A stretch of 64,000 nucleotides of DNA from Flavobacterium bernardetii (GCF_011305415.1 NZ_JAANOQ010000006.1:124001-188000), one strand, 5' to 3'; positions 1 to 8,800 are shown, numbered from the stretch's first letter. Notes: generated from the sequence alone by a model not told the origin. Translations and numbers: made by a program.

Positions 1-1212
1 ATGGAAGTGGCATGGCAAGCACATTTTGTGACTAATATGTTTATTAGACCAACTGCTGAAGAATTAATGACATTTGGTGAACCAGATTTCGTTGTAATGA
101 ATGGTTCAAAAACTTCTTTTAAAGATTTTGCCGCTCATAATTTAAATTCTGAAGTATATGTAGCTTTCAACTTAACAGAAAAAATTCAGTTAATAGGTGG
201 AACTTGGTATGGTGGTGAAATGAAAAAAGGCTTATTTGCCTTAATGAATTACTACTTACCTTTACAAGGAATTTCTTCTATGCACTGTTCTGCAAATAAA
301 GGAAAAGATGGCGATGTTGCTGTTTTCTTCGGATTATCAGGAACAGGAAAAACCACTTTATCTACAGATCCAAAACGTGAATTAATCGGTGACGATGAGC
401 ACGGTTGGGATAACGATGGTGTTTTCAACTTCGAAGGTGGATGTTATGCAAAAACTATCGATTTAAGCAAAGAAAACGAACCAGACATTTTTAATGCGAT
501 TCGTAAAGATGCGTTATTAGAAAATGTAACCGTAGATGCTAACGGAAAAATTGACTTCAAAGACGGTTCAGTAACACAAAACACTCGTGTTTCTTACCCA
601 ATTTACCATATTGACAATATTGTTAAACCAGTTTCTAAAGCTGGTCACGCCAATAAAGTTATCTTTTTAACAGCAGATGCTTTCGGAGTTATGCCTCCAG
701 TATCTAAGTTAACTCCAGAACAAACTAAATATTACTTCTTATCAGGTTTTACTGCTAAATTAGCGGGAACGGAAAGAGGTGTTACACAACCAGAACCAAC
801 GTTTTCTGCTTGTTTCGGAAAAGCTTTTTTAACTTTACACCCAACAAAATACGGAGAAGAGTTAGTAAAGAAAATGGAAGAACATAAAGCAACTGCTTAT
901 ATGGTAAACACAGGTTGGAACGGAACTGGAAAACGTATTTCTATTAAAGACACTCGTGCTATTATCGATGCGATTTTAGATGGTTCTATTGAAAATGCTG
1001 AAACTACAGTTGTACCAACATTCAACTTTGTAGTTCCTACATCATTAAACAATGTAGATTCAAACATATTAGATCCAAGAAACACTTATGCTGATGCTTC
1101 TGAATGGACCACTAAAGCGGAAGATTTAGCTGGAAGATTCATTAAGAACTTTGTACAATATACAGATAATGAAGAAGGTGCTGCCTTAGTAAACGCAGGT
1201 CCGAAATTATAA
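1..1212 (+). CDS. pckA: Phosphoenolpyruvate carboxykinase (ATP), 5'-truncated by window edge
   Basis: Converts oxaloacetate and ATP to phosphoenolpyruvate in the cytoplasm, the entry step of gluconeogenesis. The visible 403 residues are the C-terminal three quarters of a protein usually near 530 residues. The frame is open to base 1, so the first Met is internal. The nucleotide-binding loop [11 protein letters not shown] lies at about residues 111-121 and is followed by the metal-binding stretch [10 protein letters not shown]. The end (residues 390-403) is typical of the bacterial ATP-dependent enzyme. The gene stands alone and is followed by a hairpin terminator. Family assignment is secure; only the missing N-terminus is unknown. 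Confidence 0.96.
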   Translation: MEVAWQAHFVTNMFIRPTAEELMTFGEPDFVVMNGSKTSFKDFAAHNLNSEVYVAFNLTEKIQLIGGTWYGGEMKKGLFALMNYYLPLQGISSMHCSANKGKDGDVAVFFGLSGTGKTTLSTDPKRELIGDDEHGWDNDGVFNFEGGCYAKTIDLSKENEPDIFNAIRKDALLENVTVDANGKIDFKDGSVTQNTRVSYPIYHIDNIVKPVSKAGHANKVIFLTADAFGVMPPVSKLTPEQTKYYFLSGFTAKLAGTERGVTQPEPTFSACFGKAFLTLHPTKYGEELVKKMEEHKATAYMVNTGWNGTGKRISIKDTRAIIDAILDGSIENAETTVVPTFNFVVPTSLNNVDSNILDPRNTYADASEWTTKAEDLAGRFIKNFVQYTDNEEGAALVNAGPKL

Positions 1213-1242
1213 AAGCATAAACAACCAAAACACTACTTAAAA

Positions 1243-1273
1243 AACGTCTTGAACATTTCAAGGCGTTTTTTTT
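1243..1273 (+). terminator. Rho-independent terminator of pckA
   Basis: An 11-bp stem (AACGTCTTGAA / TTCAAGGCGTT, one G-U pair) with a 3-base loop runs directly into a T-run, 30 bases after the pckA stop. Confidence 0.85.
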
Positions 1274-1300
1274 GTGACTACAAAAAAAACATAAATACAT

Positions 1301-1333
1301 AAAAAAAAGCGTTCATTTCTGAACGCTTTATAT
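1301..1333 (-). terminator. Rho-independent terminator of the hemD-like gene
   Basis: The stem AAAGCGTTC / GAACGCTTT with loop ATTTCT is preceded on the plus strand by an A-run, which is a T-run for minus-strand transcripts. It lies just downstream of the minus-strand hemD-like gene and faces the pckA terminator. Confidence 0.8.
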
Positions 1334-1351
1334 ATTTTAAAATAAAGTGAA

Positions 1352-2119
1352 TTACTTTCCTTTATTAACTTCTGCTACATATTTTTCTAATGCGCCTGTC
1401 ATAGATGGTGTTCCAGGTGCTGGAGCCATGATATCTACTCTTAAGCCGTGATCTAAAGCTTCTTTTTGAGTTGTAGGTCCAAATACCGCAATACGCGTAT
1501 TGTTTTGCTCAAAATTCGGGAAATTCTTAAATAACGATTTAATTCCAGTTGGACTAAAGAAGGCTAGTACATCGTAATATACGTCTTTTAAATCCGTTAA
1601 ATCACTCATTACTGTGCGATAGAAAATTCCTTGCTTCCAATCTACTTTTAAACCATCAAGTGTTTGTGGCACATCATGATTCAACTGATCTGTATTTGGT
1701 AATAAAAACTTTTCGTCTTTATACTTCTTAATCAGCGGAGCCAAATCAACAAAATCTTTCTGACCGACATAAATTTTACGTTTTCTGTACACCACATATT
1801 TTTGCAAATAAAATGCAACAGCTTCCGATTGACAAAAATATTTTAAATCCTCAGGAATTTTATATCTCATTTCTTCAGCTACTCTAAAAAAATGATCTAC
1901 TGAGTTTTTACTAGTAAATATAATTGCAGTAAAATTATTTAAATCGATTTTCTGAACTCTAATTTCTTTTGCCGAAACGCCTTCCACATGAATAAAAGGT
2001 CTAAAATCAATTTTTACCTTAAATTTATTTTGCAGATCATAATATGGAGAATTCTCCACTTTCGGTTCTGGTTGAGAAACCAAAATCGTTTTTACTTTCA
2101 AATTTGACATATCTAACAA
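1352..2119 (-). CDS. Uroporphyrinogen-III synthase-like protein (first of two HemD homologues)
   Basis: 255-residue protein of the HemD family, which cyclises hydroxymethylbilane to uroporphyrinogen III. The alternating-domain fold is suggested by the FTSKNSVDHFF stretch (about residues 68-78), then FFSPTGIKSLF and AVFGPTTQKEAL in the second half, matching the usual 'S-x-N-x-V' and 'G-xx-T-xx-A' landmarks. It lies 4 bases after the DUF4271 gene and shares its transcript. A second, more typical hemD lies in the heme operon at 46630, so this copy may be a specialised or redundant paralogue. No catalytic residue can be checked because HemD enzymes are poorly conserved. Confidence 0.82.
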   Translation of the reverse strand: MLDMSNLKVKTILVSQPEPKVENSPYYDLQNKFKVKIDFRPFIHVEGVSAKEIRVQKIDLNNFTAIIFTSKNSVDHFFRVAEEMRYKIPEDLKYFCQSEAVAFYLQKYVVYRKRKIYVGQKDFVDLAPLIKKYKDEKFLLPNTDQLNHDVPQTLDGLKVDWKQGIFYRTVMSDLTDLKDVYYDVLAFFSPTGIKSLFKNFPNFEQNNTRIAVFGPTTQKEALDHGLRVDIMAPAPGTPSMTGALEKYVAEVNKGK

Positions 2120-2123
2120 ATTC

Positions 2124-2789
2124 CTAATTTTTAGTTACCCAATAATACATGAAATAATACGGTGCTATTTCAAGCGTGCAAAGATACAAAATAAAATAAA
2201 ACAATTTACCAAGTATCATCTTTTGATATGTTTTTACTAAAAAATAATACGTAAAAACGTTATAAAGCAAGAAAACACCGAGTATTACATAGAAAACTTC
2301 TTTAATTGGAACCGCATTATAATACAAAACTATATTAACCGGCAACAAAATAAATCCTAAAAAAGCTCTATAATTGGTTTTTATCAAGTTAAATTGATCT
2401 ACTACACTTTCAGAATCAATCGCTGTTCCTACAATTTTCTCAATTAAAAATTTCGACAAAACAAATACAAAAAGAAAGGTAACAATTTGAATATAAGTAA
2501 TATAATTGCCCGTTTTAGTGTAATTAAAAAAACTTAAAAGCAGTAAAATAAAGAAGGAAAAGGAAATTAATTGAATGATAAACATAGAAATAGTAAACCA
2601 GTTCAACAAGTTATTGGTTTCTTTATATACTTTATTGTATTTATCTGAATAACCTAATTTAACAAACTCATTAAATCGAACAGAAAAGATAGATTTGTTA
2701 ATCGCAATGATAGCAATGGCTAACACAAATAAAACTGTGGCCCAATCTTTGTTTACTAAAATTCGTTCGGATAATTGCATCATATTCAT
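2124..2789 (-). CDS. DUF4271 integral membrane protein
   Basis: 221 residues with about five or six hydrophobic helices (for example residues 16-32, 63-85, 95-115, 140-158, 163-185 and 190-212) and a short charged loop between helices. The pattern and its position upstream of a hemD-like gene, divergent from a mannosyltransferase, match the Bacteroidota family DUF4271. Function unknown; inner-membrane location is inferred from the helices. The start is set by the ATG just inside a TACTTTTG promoter element. Two ATGs are close together at the start (MNMMQLS), so the exact start is uncertain by a few residues. Confidence 0.8.
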   Translation of the reverse strand: MNMMQLSERILVNKDWATVLFVLAIAIIAINKSIFSVRFNEFVKLGYSDKYNKVYKETNNLLNWFTISMFIIQLISFSFFILLLLSFFNYTKTGNYITYIQIVTFLFVFVLSKFLIEKIVGTAIDSESVVDQFNLIKTNYRAFLGFILLPVNIVLYYNAVPIKEVFYVILGVFLLYNVFTYYFLVKTYQKMILGKLFYFILYLCTLEIAPYYFMYYWVTKN

Positions 2790-2888
2790 ATCGCAAAAGT
2801 AACAAAAAAAATAACTATGAATTAATTATTATATTATTAAGACATTAAATCTAAAAAAATCTTAATTTTGCAACGAAAATAAAATCTC
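2790..2888. promoter_or_regulatory. Divergent promoter region with two Bacteroidota -7 boxes
   Basis: On the minus strand TACTTTTG (2794-2801) fits TAnnTTTG for the DUF4271/hemD-like transcript, which would have almost no leader. On the plus strand TAATTTTG (2863-2870) fits the same consensus for the mannosyltransferase operon, 19 bases before its ATG. Upstream -33 TTTG boxes are weak in both. Confidence 0.55.
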
Positions 2889-3611
2889 ATGTCAGCAGGA
2901 ATAGTAATTATACCTACATATAACGAAATTGAAAATATAGAACGAATTGTTCATGCCGTTTTTCAGTTACCTTCCACTTTTCACGTATTAATTGTGGATG
3001 ATAATTCACCCGACGGCACTTCTCAAAAAGTAATTGAATTGCAACAACAATATGCGGGAAAATTATTTTTAGAAGTTCGTACGAAAAAATCTGGATTAGG
3101 TACTGCATATGTACATGGTTTCAAATGGGCTTTATCTCATAATTATGAATATATTTATGAAATGGATGCCGATTTTTCTCATAACCCAAACGATTTAGAG
3201 AAATTATATTTGGCGTGTCAAAACGGAGCAGATGTAGCAATTGGTTCCAGATATTCTAAAGGTGTGAATGTAGTAAACTGGCCGTTGAACAGAGTTTTAA
3301 TGTCGTATTTTGCTTCTGTTTATGTGAAGTTTATTACCGGAATGCAAATTCATGATGCTACAGCAGGATTTATTTGCTACAAAAGAAATGTTTTAGAAAC
3401 GATAAACATTGATAAAATCAAATTTGTGGGTTACGCCTTTCAAATTGAGATGAAATACCGTGCTTTTGTGCACAAATTTAAGATTGAAGAAGTGCCAATT
3501 ATTTTTACCGACAGAACTTTAGGTGAATCTAAAATGAGTGGTGCGATTATAAGAGAAGCCGTTATTGGCGTGATTATGTTACGAATTAGAAAAATATTTA
3601 ACAGACTATAA
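2889..3611 (+). CDS. Polyprenol monophosphomannose synthase (GT2 family)
   Basis: 240-residue glycosyltransferase that moves mannose from GDP-mannose to a polyprenyl phosphate carrier at the cytoplasmic face of the membrane. The GT2 signatures are present: IPTYNEIENI near the start, VDDNSPDGT (about 36-44) and the metal-binding DAD in EMDADFSHNP (about 92-101). No C-terminal membrane domain follows, as in soluble bacterial enzymes of this type. It is the first gene of an operon; its stop abuts the ATG of the dihydroorotase gene. The sugar donor is inferred from the family. Confidence 0.88.
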   Translation: MSAGIVIIPTYNEIENIERIVHAVFQLPSTFHVLIVDDNSPDGTSQKVIELQQQYAGKLFLEVRTKKSGLGTAYVHGFKWALSHNYEYIYEMDADFSHNPNDLEKLYLACQNGADVAIGSRYSKGVNVVNWPLNRVLMSYFASVYVKFITGMQIHDATAGFICYKRNVLETINIDKIKFVGYAFQIEMKYRAFVHKFKIEEVPIIFTDRTLGESKMSGAIIREAVIGVIMLRIRKIFNRL

Positions 3612-4955
3612 ATGAGCACGTTTTTAATTAAAAATGCAAGAATTGTAAATGAAGGGAGCATCTTTGAAGGAGATGTATTAATTGAAAATGAAATAATAAG
3701 TCAAATTGCGGATAGTATTAGTCCTAAAACTTCAAACTGTGTCATTATTGATGCAGAAGGTAGTTTTTTACTTCCCGGTGTGATTGACGATCAAGTACAT
3801 TTTAGAGAACCTGGATTAACGCACAAAGGCGATATTTCTTCGGAAAGTAGAGCTGCTGTAGCTGGTGGAATTACTTCATTTATTGAACAACCTAACACCG
3901 TTCCCAACGCTATTACTCAAGAATTACTTGAAGATAAATATCAAATTGCTTCAAAAACTTCTCATGCGAATTATTCGTTTATGATGGGTGGTACAAATGA
4001 TAATTTAGAAGAAGTTTTAAAAACCAATCCGAAAAATGTTGCTGGAATCAAATTATTTTTAGGTTCATCAACCGGAAACATGTTGGTTGACAATCCAGAA
4101 ACGTTAGAAAAGATATTTTCTTCCACAAAAATGCTAATTGCAGTTCATTGTGAAGATGAAGCAACAATTAAAGCCAATTTAGAGAAATACATTGCCGAAT
4201 ATGGTGATGACATTCCTGTAAACAAACATCATTTAATTCGAAGTGAAGAAGCCTGTTATTTATCGTCATCAAAAGCAATTGAATTAGCTCAGAAAACGGG
4301 CGCTCGTTTACATATTTTCCATGTTTCTACAGCCAAAGAGACAGAATTGTTTACAAATAAAATTCCGTTAGAAGACAAAAAAATTACGGCTGAAGTGTGT
4401 GTACATCATTTATGGTTTACCGATAAAGATTACGACACTAGAGGAAATTTAATCAAATGGAATCCGGCAGTAAAAACACAAACTGATCAAGATGGTTTAT
4501 GGAAAGCTTTGCTTGATGACAGAATTGACGTTATTGCAACAGACCACGCGCCTCATACTTTCGAAGAAAAACAGAACAAATATACAAGCTGTCCAAGTGG
4601 CGCACCAATGGTACAACATGCTTTAGTTGTCATGATGGAAGCGTATATTAAAGGTAAAATTTCTGTAGAAAAAATTGTAGAAAAAATGTGTCACAATCCG
4701 GCTAAGATTTTCAAAATAGAAAATCGTGGTTTCATCAAAGAAGGTTATTTTGCCGATTTAGTTTTAGTGAATCCGCATATGCCTTGGAACGTGAAAAAAG
4801 AAAATATTTTATATAAATGTGGTTGGTCTCCTTTAGAAGGAATTAATTTTAAATCACGTATTTCGCATACCTTTGTTAACGGAAAATTGGTTTATGCCAA
4901 TGGAAAAGTAAAAGATGTAATTGCAGGACAACGATTAACTTTTAACAGAGAATAG
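3612..4955 (+). CDS. pyrC: Dihydroorotase
   Basis: 447-residue amidohydrolase that closes carbamoyl-aspartate to dihydroorotate in pyrimidine synthesis. Metal-site motifs are visible: DDQVHFREPG at 59-68, the lysine in GIKLFLGSSTG that would be carboxylated, later histidines (AVHCEDE, LHIFHVSTA) and the catalytic DHAPHT. In most amidohydrolases the first motif is D-x-H-x-H; here the first histidine position is Gln61, leaving only His63. I recall this in Bacteroidota dihydroorotases. The gene starts on the base after the mannosyltransferase stop and ends 2 bases before the next gene, so it is translated within that operon. Confidence 0.92.
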   Translation: MSTFLIKNARIVNEGSIFEGDVLIENEIISQIADSISPKTSNCVIIDAEGSFLLPGVIDDQVHFREPGLTHKGDISSESRAAVAGGITSFIEQPNTVPNAITQELLEDKYQIASKTSHANYSFMMGGTNDNLEEVLKTNPKNVAGIKLFLGSSTGNMLVDNPETLEKIFSSTKMLIAVHCEDEATIKANLEKYIAEYGDDIPVNKHHLIRSEEACYLSSSKAIELAQKTGARLHIFHVSTAKETELFTNKIPLEDKKITAEVCVHHLWFTDKDYDTRGNLIKWNPAVKTQTDQDGLWKALLDDRIDVIATDHAPHTFEEKQNKYTSCPSGAPMVQHALVVMMEAYIKGKISVEKIVEKMCHNPAKIFKIENRGFIKEGYFADLVLVNPHMPWNVKKENILYKCGWSPLEGINFKSRISHTFVNGKLVYANGKVKDVIAGQRLTFNRE

Positions 4956-4957
4956 TT

Positions 4958-5308
4958 ATGAAAAAAGTCATTTATTTATGTGTTGTTTTGACAATTTTCG
5001 CTTGTAGTGAGAATCCCGTTAAAAAGCCAAAAGTTTTATTAGACGAAGAAACGATGGAAAACATTTTGTTTGATGTTGCCGTTTTACAAGCAACTAAAGC
5101 TAATTCTCCAGAAGTTTTACAAACCAACAACATAGATTCAAAAGACTTTATATATAAAAAATATAAAATTGATAGTGCCACATATCATCAAAACAACAGA
5201 TATTATGCAGGTGATGTGCGAAAACACAAACATATGCACAAAAGAATTTTAGCACGTTTAGAAGAGCTAACACCTAATAAGACAGCAGATTTAAATGATC
5301 TTAAATAA
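4958..5308 (+). CDS. DUF4296 lipoprotein
   Basis: 116 residues with an N-terminal signal ending in the lipobox IFACSE (Cys at about residue 16), so an envelope lipoprotein. The remainder is helical and charged, with a conserved-looking ILFDVAVLQATKA stretch and a YKKYKIDSATYHQNNRYYA stretch typical of DUF4296. It ends the mannosyltransferase/pyrC operon, 2 bases after pyrC. Function unknown. Confidence 0.82.
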   Translation: MKKVIYLCVVLTIFACSENPVKKPKVLLDEETMENILFDVAVLQATKANSPEVLQTNNIDSKDFIYKKYKIDSATYHQNNRYYAGDVRKHKHMHKRILARLEELTPNKTADLNDLK

Positions 5309-5310
5309 AC

Positions 5311-5369
5311 AAAAAAGGCGACCAAATAGTGTCTAACTTTTTGGGGGTAGTGCAATGGTCGCCTTTTTT
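5311..5369. terminator. Bidirectional terminator between convergent genes
   Basis: The arms AAAAAAGGCGACCA (5311-5324) and TGGTCGCCTTTTTT (5356-5369) are perfect inverted copies. The A-run and T-run make it usable from both sides, ending the DUF4296 operon and the DUF3050 gene. The loop is long (31 bases). Confidence 0.85.
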
Positions 5370-5370
5370 A

Positions 5371-6147
5371 TTATACTAATTGTTTCGTAATTACAGTATC
5401 AATTGAATTCCACAGTTGAATTCTCATTTGTAAAGAATCGTGTGCAACTTGCTTCACATCAGCCCATTTTTTCGGACAATCTCCACATAATTCATCAATC
5501 ATTTTCATGGCCATTGGTCCGTGTTCATCAGCATCTAATTCGATATGTCTTTCGAAATAATAAATAAGTTTTGATAAGTTTACGGTTGGAAAATTCACTT
5601 GGAAGTTTCTTAATATTTCGGTAAACATATTCGGAATTAAATCTTCTCTACCAAATGTAAATGCTGAAGCAATTTTATGCGGCTCCCCTTCTTCTACAAT
5701 CGTAAAAGTATAATTTAAAAAAGCCTTTACTTCTTCTGGTAATTTCGAAGCTTTAATCGAAACAAATATGTTTTTTGTTTTCTCTACATTATCTAAAAAG
5801 TCGAAAATATGATTTGTAGTCGCACCACATTCGTTCATCGCATCGATATACATTTCGAAATGGCTTTGTCTTTTTCCATCGAAAGAAATATCCGTTTCTT
5901 CTGCTACTACAATTTCATTAATTAAATATCTAATTTCCGGATTTCCAATTGGTTTCCACGGAATAGATACAGAGGTTAAATGAATTTGCAATCCTTTTAA
6001 CAACGACATAAAATCCCAAACGGCAAAAATATGATACTCTAAAAAAACGTGTAACTCTTCAATTGAAGTCACATTTTTATAAAGCGAATGGTTTAATAAC
6101 TCTTGTTTTATATCTTCAATACTGTTTTTAACTTCTTGTGTGTTCAT
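5371..6147 (-). CDS. DUF3050 (heme-oxygenase-like fold) protein
   Basis: 258 residues, no signal peptide. The opening ELLNHSLYKNVTSIEELHVF and the HIFAVWDFMSLLKGLQ stretch (about 54-69) with histidines, then EIVVAEETD and YFERHIELDADEHGPMA, are the marks of DUF3050, an all-helical family resembling the heme-oxygenase/TENA fold. The conserved His and Glu residues could hold a metal, but this is inference. Single gene between two terminators. Substrate and pathway unknown. Confidence 0.82.
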   Translation of the reverse strand: MNTQEVKNSIEDIKQELLNHSLYKNVTSIEELHVFLEYHIFAVWDFMSLLKGLQIHLTSVSIPWKPIGNPEIRYLINEIVVAEETDISFDGKRQSHFEMYIDAMNECGATTNHIFDFLDNVEKTKNIFVSIKASKLPEEVKAFLNYTFTIVEEGEPHKIASAFTFGREDLIPNMFTEILRNFQVNFPTVNLSKLIYYFERHIELDADEHGPMAMKMIDELCGDCPKKWADVKQVAHDSLQMRIQLWNSIDTVITKQLV

Positions 6148-6212
6148 CTTACTTAAAATTATTTGATCTATTCTTACTTACGTAATTTTGCATTATAAAG
6201 TTTAGCAAAAAT

Positions 6213-6245
6213 AAAAATGCTTCTCTAAAAAGAGAAGCATTTTTA
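6213..6245 (-). terminator. Terminator of the acyl-CoA dehydrogenase gene
   Basis: Stem AAAAATGCTTCTCT / AGAGAAGCATTTTT with a short A-rich loop lies downstream of the minus-strand dehydrogenase gene. The flanking A-run supplies the U-tract. Confidence 0.75.
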
Positions 6246-6284
6246 ATCAATTTTATCTATTTCTTAATTCAAAACTTAATATTT

Positions 6285-6344
6285 GTCATTCTGAACTTGC
6301 TTCAGAATCTAAATTTCGAGAAGCTGAAACAAGTTCAGCTTGAC
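6285..6344. repeat. REP-like intergenic palindrome (GTCATTCTGAACTTG family)
   Basis: Arms 6285-6305 and 6324-6344 are inverted copies with three mismatches, both carrying the core CTGAACTTG/CAAGTTCAG. A single half-copy recurs at 23122-23147 (GTCAATCTGAACTTGG). Dispersed palindromes of this kind are common in flavobacterial intergenic DNA; no coding content. Confidence 0.7.
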
Positions 6345-6359
6345 AATAGCATTGTGATA

Positions 6360-7538
6360 TTATTTAAATGCTGGGAAACCTGTAACGTCCATTCCTGTAA
6401 TTAATAAGTGAATATCGTGTGTTCCTTCATAAGTTACAACTGATTCTAAATTCATCATATGACGCATGATAGAATATTCACCTGTAATTCCCATTCCGCC
6501 TAACATTTGACGTGCATCACGCGCAATTGTTAAAGCCATATCAACGTTGTTTCTTTTCGCCATAGAAATTTGAGCAGTTGTTGCTCTTCCTTCATTTCTT
6601 AGTACACCTAATCTCCAAGTTAATAATTGTGCTTTTGTGATTTCAGTAATCATTTCAGCCAATTTCTTTTGTTGTAATTGTGTGGCACCAATTGGTTTAT
6701 CGAATTGAATTCTTTCTTGAGAATATCTTAAAGCCGTATCATAACAATCCATTGCAGCACCAATAGCACCCCAAGCGATTCCGTAACGCGCTGAATCTAA
6801 ACATCCAAGCGGCGCACCTAATCCAGATTTATTTGGTAATAAATTTTCTTTAGGTACTTTTACGTTATCAAAAATAAGTTCACCAGTTGCTGAAGCACGT
6901 AATGACCATTTGTTATGTGTTTCTGGAGTTGAGAAACCTTCCATTCCTCTTTCTACGATTAAACCGTGAATTCTTCCTTCTTCATTTTTTGCCCAAACTA
7001 CAGCAATATCTGCGAAAGGTGCATTTGAAATCCACATTTTAGCACCATTTAAAAGATAATGATCACCCATATCTTTATAGTTAGTAATCATGCTTCCTGG
7101 ATCTGAACCGTAATTTGGCTCTGTTAATCCGAAACAACCGATCATTTCACCAGTAGCTAATTTTGGTAAATATTTCATACGTTGTTCTTCGTTTCCGTAT
7201 TTCCAAATTGGATACATTACCAATGAAGATTGTACAGAAGATGTTGAACGTACACCAGAATCACCTCTTTCAATTTCTTGCATGATTAATCCGTAAGAAA
7301 TTTGATCTAAACCTGCACCACCATATTCTACTGGGATGTATGGTCCAAAACCACCAATTTCACCTAAACCTTTTACAATTTGCTTAGGAAATTCGGCACG
7401 TTGTGCAAAATCTTCAATAATTGGAGAAACTTCTTTTTTTACCCATGCTCTTGCAGCATCACGTACTAATTTATGCTCTTCTGATAATAAATCGTCTAAC
7501 AAATAGTAGTCTGGCGATTGAAATAAATCTGGCTTCAT
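6360..7538 (-). CDS. Acyl-CoA dehydrogenase, glutaryl-CoA dehydrogenase type
   Basis: 392-residue FAD flavoenzyme. Domain order is the usual helical N-terminal part, the middle beta part with FGLTEPNYGSDPGSM (about 136-150), and a helical C-terminal part. The catalytic base is Glu371 in TYEGTHDIH, the position used by glutaryl-CoA dehydrogenases rather than by most short/medium-chain enzymes, and the RSTSSVQSSLVM segment also matches that subgroup. Likely oxidises and decarboxylates glutaryl-CoA in lysine or tryptophan breakdown, passing electrons to ETF. Single gene. Substrate is inferred from the subgroup. Confidence 0.88.
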   Translation of the reverse strand: MKPDLFQSPDYYLLDDLLSEEHKLVRDAARAWVKKEVSPIIEDFAQRAEFPKQIVKGLGEIGGFGPYIPVEYGGAGLDQISYGLIMQEIERGDSGVRSTSSVQSSLVMYPIWKYGNEEQRMKYLPKLATGEMIGCFGLTEPNYGSDPGSMITNYKDMGDHYLLNGAKMWISNAPFADIAVVWAKNEEGRIHGLIVERGMEGFSTPETHNKWSLRASATGELIFDNVKVPKENLLPNKSGLGAPLGCLDSARYGIAWGAIGAAMDCYDTALRYSQERIQFDKPIGATQLQQKKLAEMITEITKAQLLTWRLGVLRNEGRATTAQISMAKRNNVDMALTIARDARQMLGGMGITGEYSIMRHMMNLESVVTYEGTHDIHLLITGMDVTGFPAFK

Positions 7539-7771
7539 ATGTGTTTGTTTTTTAAAAAATCAATTTGAATTGCAAAAGTAATTATTTTTTAACAAATGTA
7601 AATTGATTTGTTAGATTTATTGAAGAACAAAAGTTAAAAATACAGTCAAGCATCAAATTTATTTTTATTAATACTGTATTTTTGTCGGAAATTTTATTGT
7701 AAATATTTTTTTCAAAACTTTATATACGAATTTTAATAAGTCGCCGTTATCCTATTTTCAAAAAACATTAA

Positions 7772-8386
7772 ATGAAAAACATATTACTAGTTGATGACCA
7801 TCCTTTCATTTTGGACACATACGTGACTATGCTTAAAAAAACAAATTCATTTAAGTTTGAAAATTTCTTAGAAGCCACATCAGTAGAAAAAGCCCTTTCT
7901 ATAATTAATGAAGAAAAAGAAATTGACATTGCTCTTTTTGATATTAGCATGCCTAAAAACAGCATTTCGAACATTGAAGACGGTATTGATTTAGCTTTGC
8001 ATTTTAAATCAAAACACCCAAATGCAAAAATAATTTTCATAACAATGCATACAGAATTTTACATTTTGTTAAAAGCTGTACATCTTGTTAATCCAGAAGT
8101 TTTTATCTCAAAAAATGACGTTGATAATTTTACTTTCACAGCTATAATAGATTCTCTAAAAAAAGACAAACTGTTTTATAGCGAAGAAATGTTAGAAGTT
8201 TATAAATGGGCAAATCAAACAAAAATAAAACTGGACCAATATGATTTTCAAATTTTATCGCTAACAAATAAGGGTGTTAAAACAAAAGAATTAATAAATA
8301 GTTTGCCTTTATCTTTAAGCGCTATTGAAAAAAGAAAATCCAACATTAAATTAACTTTAGCTGATTTTAAGGGAATTAAAATCTAA
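7772..8386 (+). CDS. LuxR-type response regulator linked to the peptide-export region
   Basis: 204 residues. The receiver domain (1-125) has acidic pair D8-D9, phosphoacceptor D57 in FDISMP and the expected Thr and Lys (FITMHT, FISKND). The C-terminal helix-turn-helix (about 160-198) follows the LuxR pattern LSLTNKG-x-KTKELINSL...AIEKRKSNI but is short and rather degenerate. No histidine kinase is adjacent. The gene is followed by a promoter-like segment and then peptide cargo. A diverged copy of its last 20 codons together with that promoter-like segment recurs at 10541-10665. A TATTTTTG box at 7677-7684 may drive it. Regulation of the peptide cassette is inferred from position. Confidence 0.85.
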   Translation: MKNILLVDDHPFILDTYVTMLKKTNSFKFENFLEATSVEKALSIINEEKEIDIALFDISMPKNSISNIEDGIDLALHFKSKHPNAKIIFITMHTEFYILLKAVHLVNPEVFISKNDVDNFTFTAIIDSLKKDKLFYSEEMLEVYKWANQTKIKLDQYDFQILSLTNKGVKTKELINSLPLSLSAIEKRKSNIKLTLADFKGIKI

Positions 8387-8398
8387 AAATCAGTTAAA

Positions 8399-8480
8399 AA
8401 AATTGTGGTATTACCGTAATTTTTTCTGAATTGCTTTTTGTAGTATTGCACTTACAGTGTTCAGGTCAGGACTAAGTGCA
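8399..8480 (+). promoter_or_regulatory. Duplicated promoter-like segment with leader hairpin, upstream of peptide cargo
   Basis: Bases 8399-8450 are nearly repeated at 10609-10665; the shared core is CCGTAATTTTTTCTGAATT followed by TTTTTGTAGTATTG. TAGTATTG differs by one base from the TAnnTTTG -7 consensus. In this copy an 8-bp stem TGCACTTA (8447-8454) / TAAGTGCA (8473-8480) follows at the expected transcript start. Conservation of noncoding DNA in both copies, while the following cargo differs, argues that it is a regulatory element. Confidence 0.45.
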
Positions 8481-8546
8481 CGTAGACAAGAAGATGACAT
8501 TGTTTTAAGAATATAAAACCAATTATATAATTTAGAAATTAAAATT

Positions 8547-8752
8547 ATGTAATTAGAAAGTATAAAAAAAGACAAGTTTGAACCATTTAAAAAAATGAAA
8601 TTCAAAATATATTAAAAATTGTTGGTGGAAAAGTGGTTGAAACGACTAAAAACGGAGGTGCAACTTGTGATGAAGTTAATTACGGAACAAAAACAAGAGG
8701 TATTACTGACGGAGCTGGAACATCAATTGACTATAGAGAGTGGTCAAATTAA
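8547..8752 (+). pseudogene. Broken double-glycine leader peptide precursor 1
   Basis: Reading ATG 8547 gives a classic GG leader in two frames: start, stop codon TAA at codon 2 (one base from AAA), then LESIKKDKFEPFKK; after the A-run at 8589-8595 the frame must gain one base to continue as NEIQNILKIVGG and a 40-residue core (KVVETTKNGG..., one Cys, rich in Thr, Lys, Asp and Glu, ending YREWSN). Thus there are two lesions, a nonsense codon and a one-base loss in a seven-A run. A clean terminator follows 5 bases later. The core's Thr/Lys and acidic residues would suit an ATP-grasp (graspetide) maturase, and a maturase fragment lies 0.9 kb downstream. Family by pattern only. Confidence 0.6.
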
Positions 8753-8757
8753 TTAAC

Positions 8758-8786
8758 AAGAGGCTTTTTTAAGCCTCTTTAATTTT
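8758..8786 (+). terminator. Terminator after precursor 1
   Basis: Stem AAGAGGCTT / AAGCCTCTT, loop of T, followed by TTAATTTTT. It would separate a highly expressed short peptide transcript from the following operon genes. Confidence 0.75.
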
Positions 8787-8800
8787 TAAAATTAAGTCAA

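Noticed and set aside
2914..3661. Minus-strand ORFs opposite the mannosyltransferase
   Set aside because: Shadows of a gene with clear GT2 motifs.
8547..8752. Programmed frameshifting at the A-run as a way to make precursor 1
   Set aside because: The in-frame TAA at codon 2 would still block translation, so slippage alone cannot rescue it; two lesions favour decay or sequence error.
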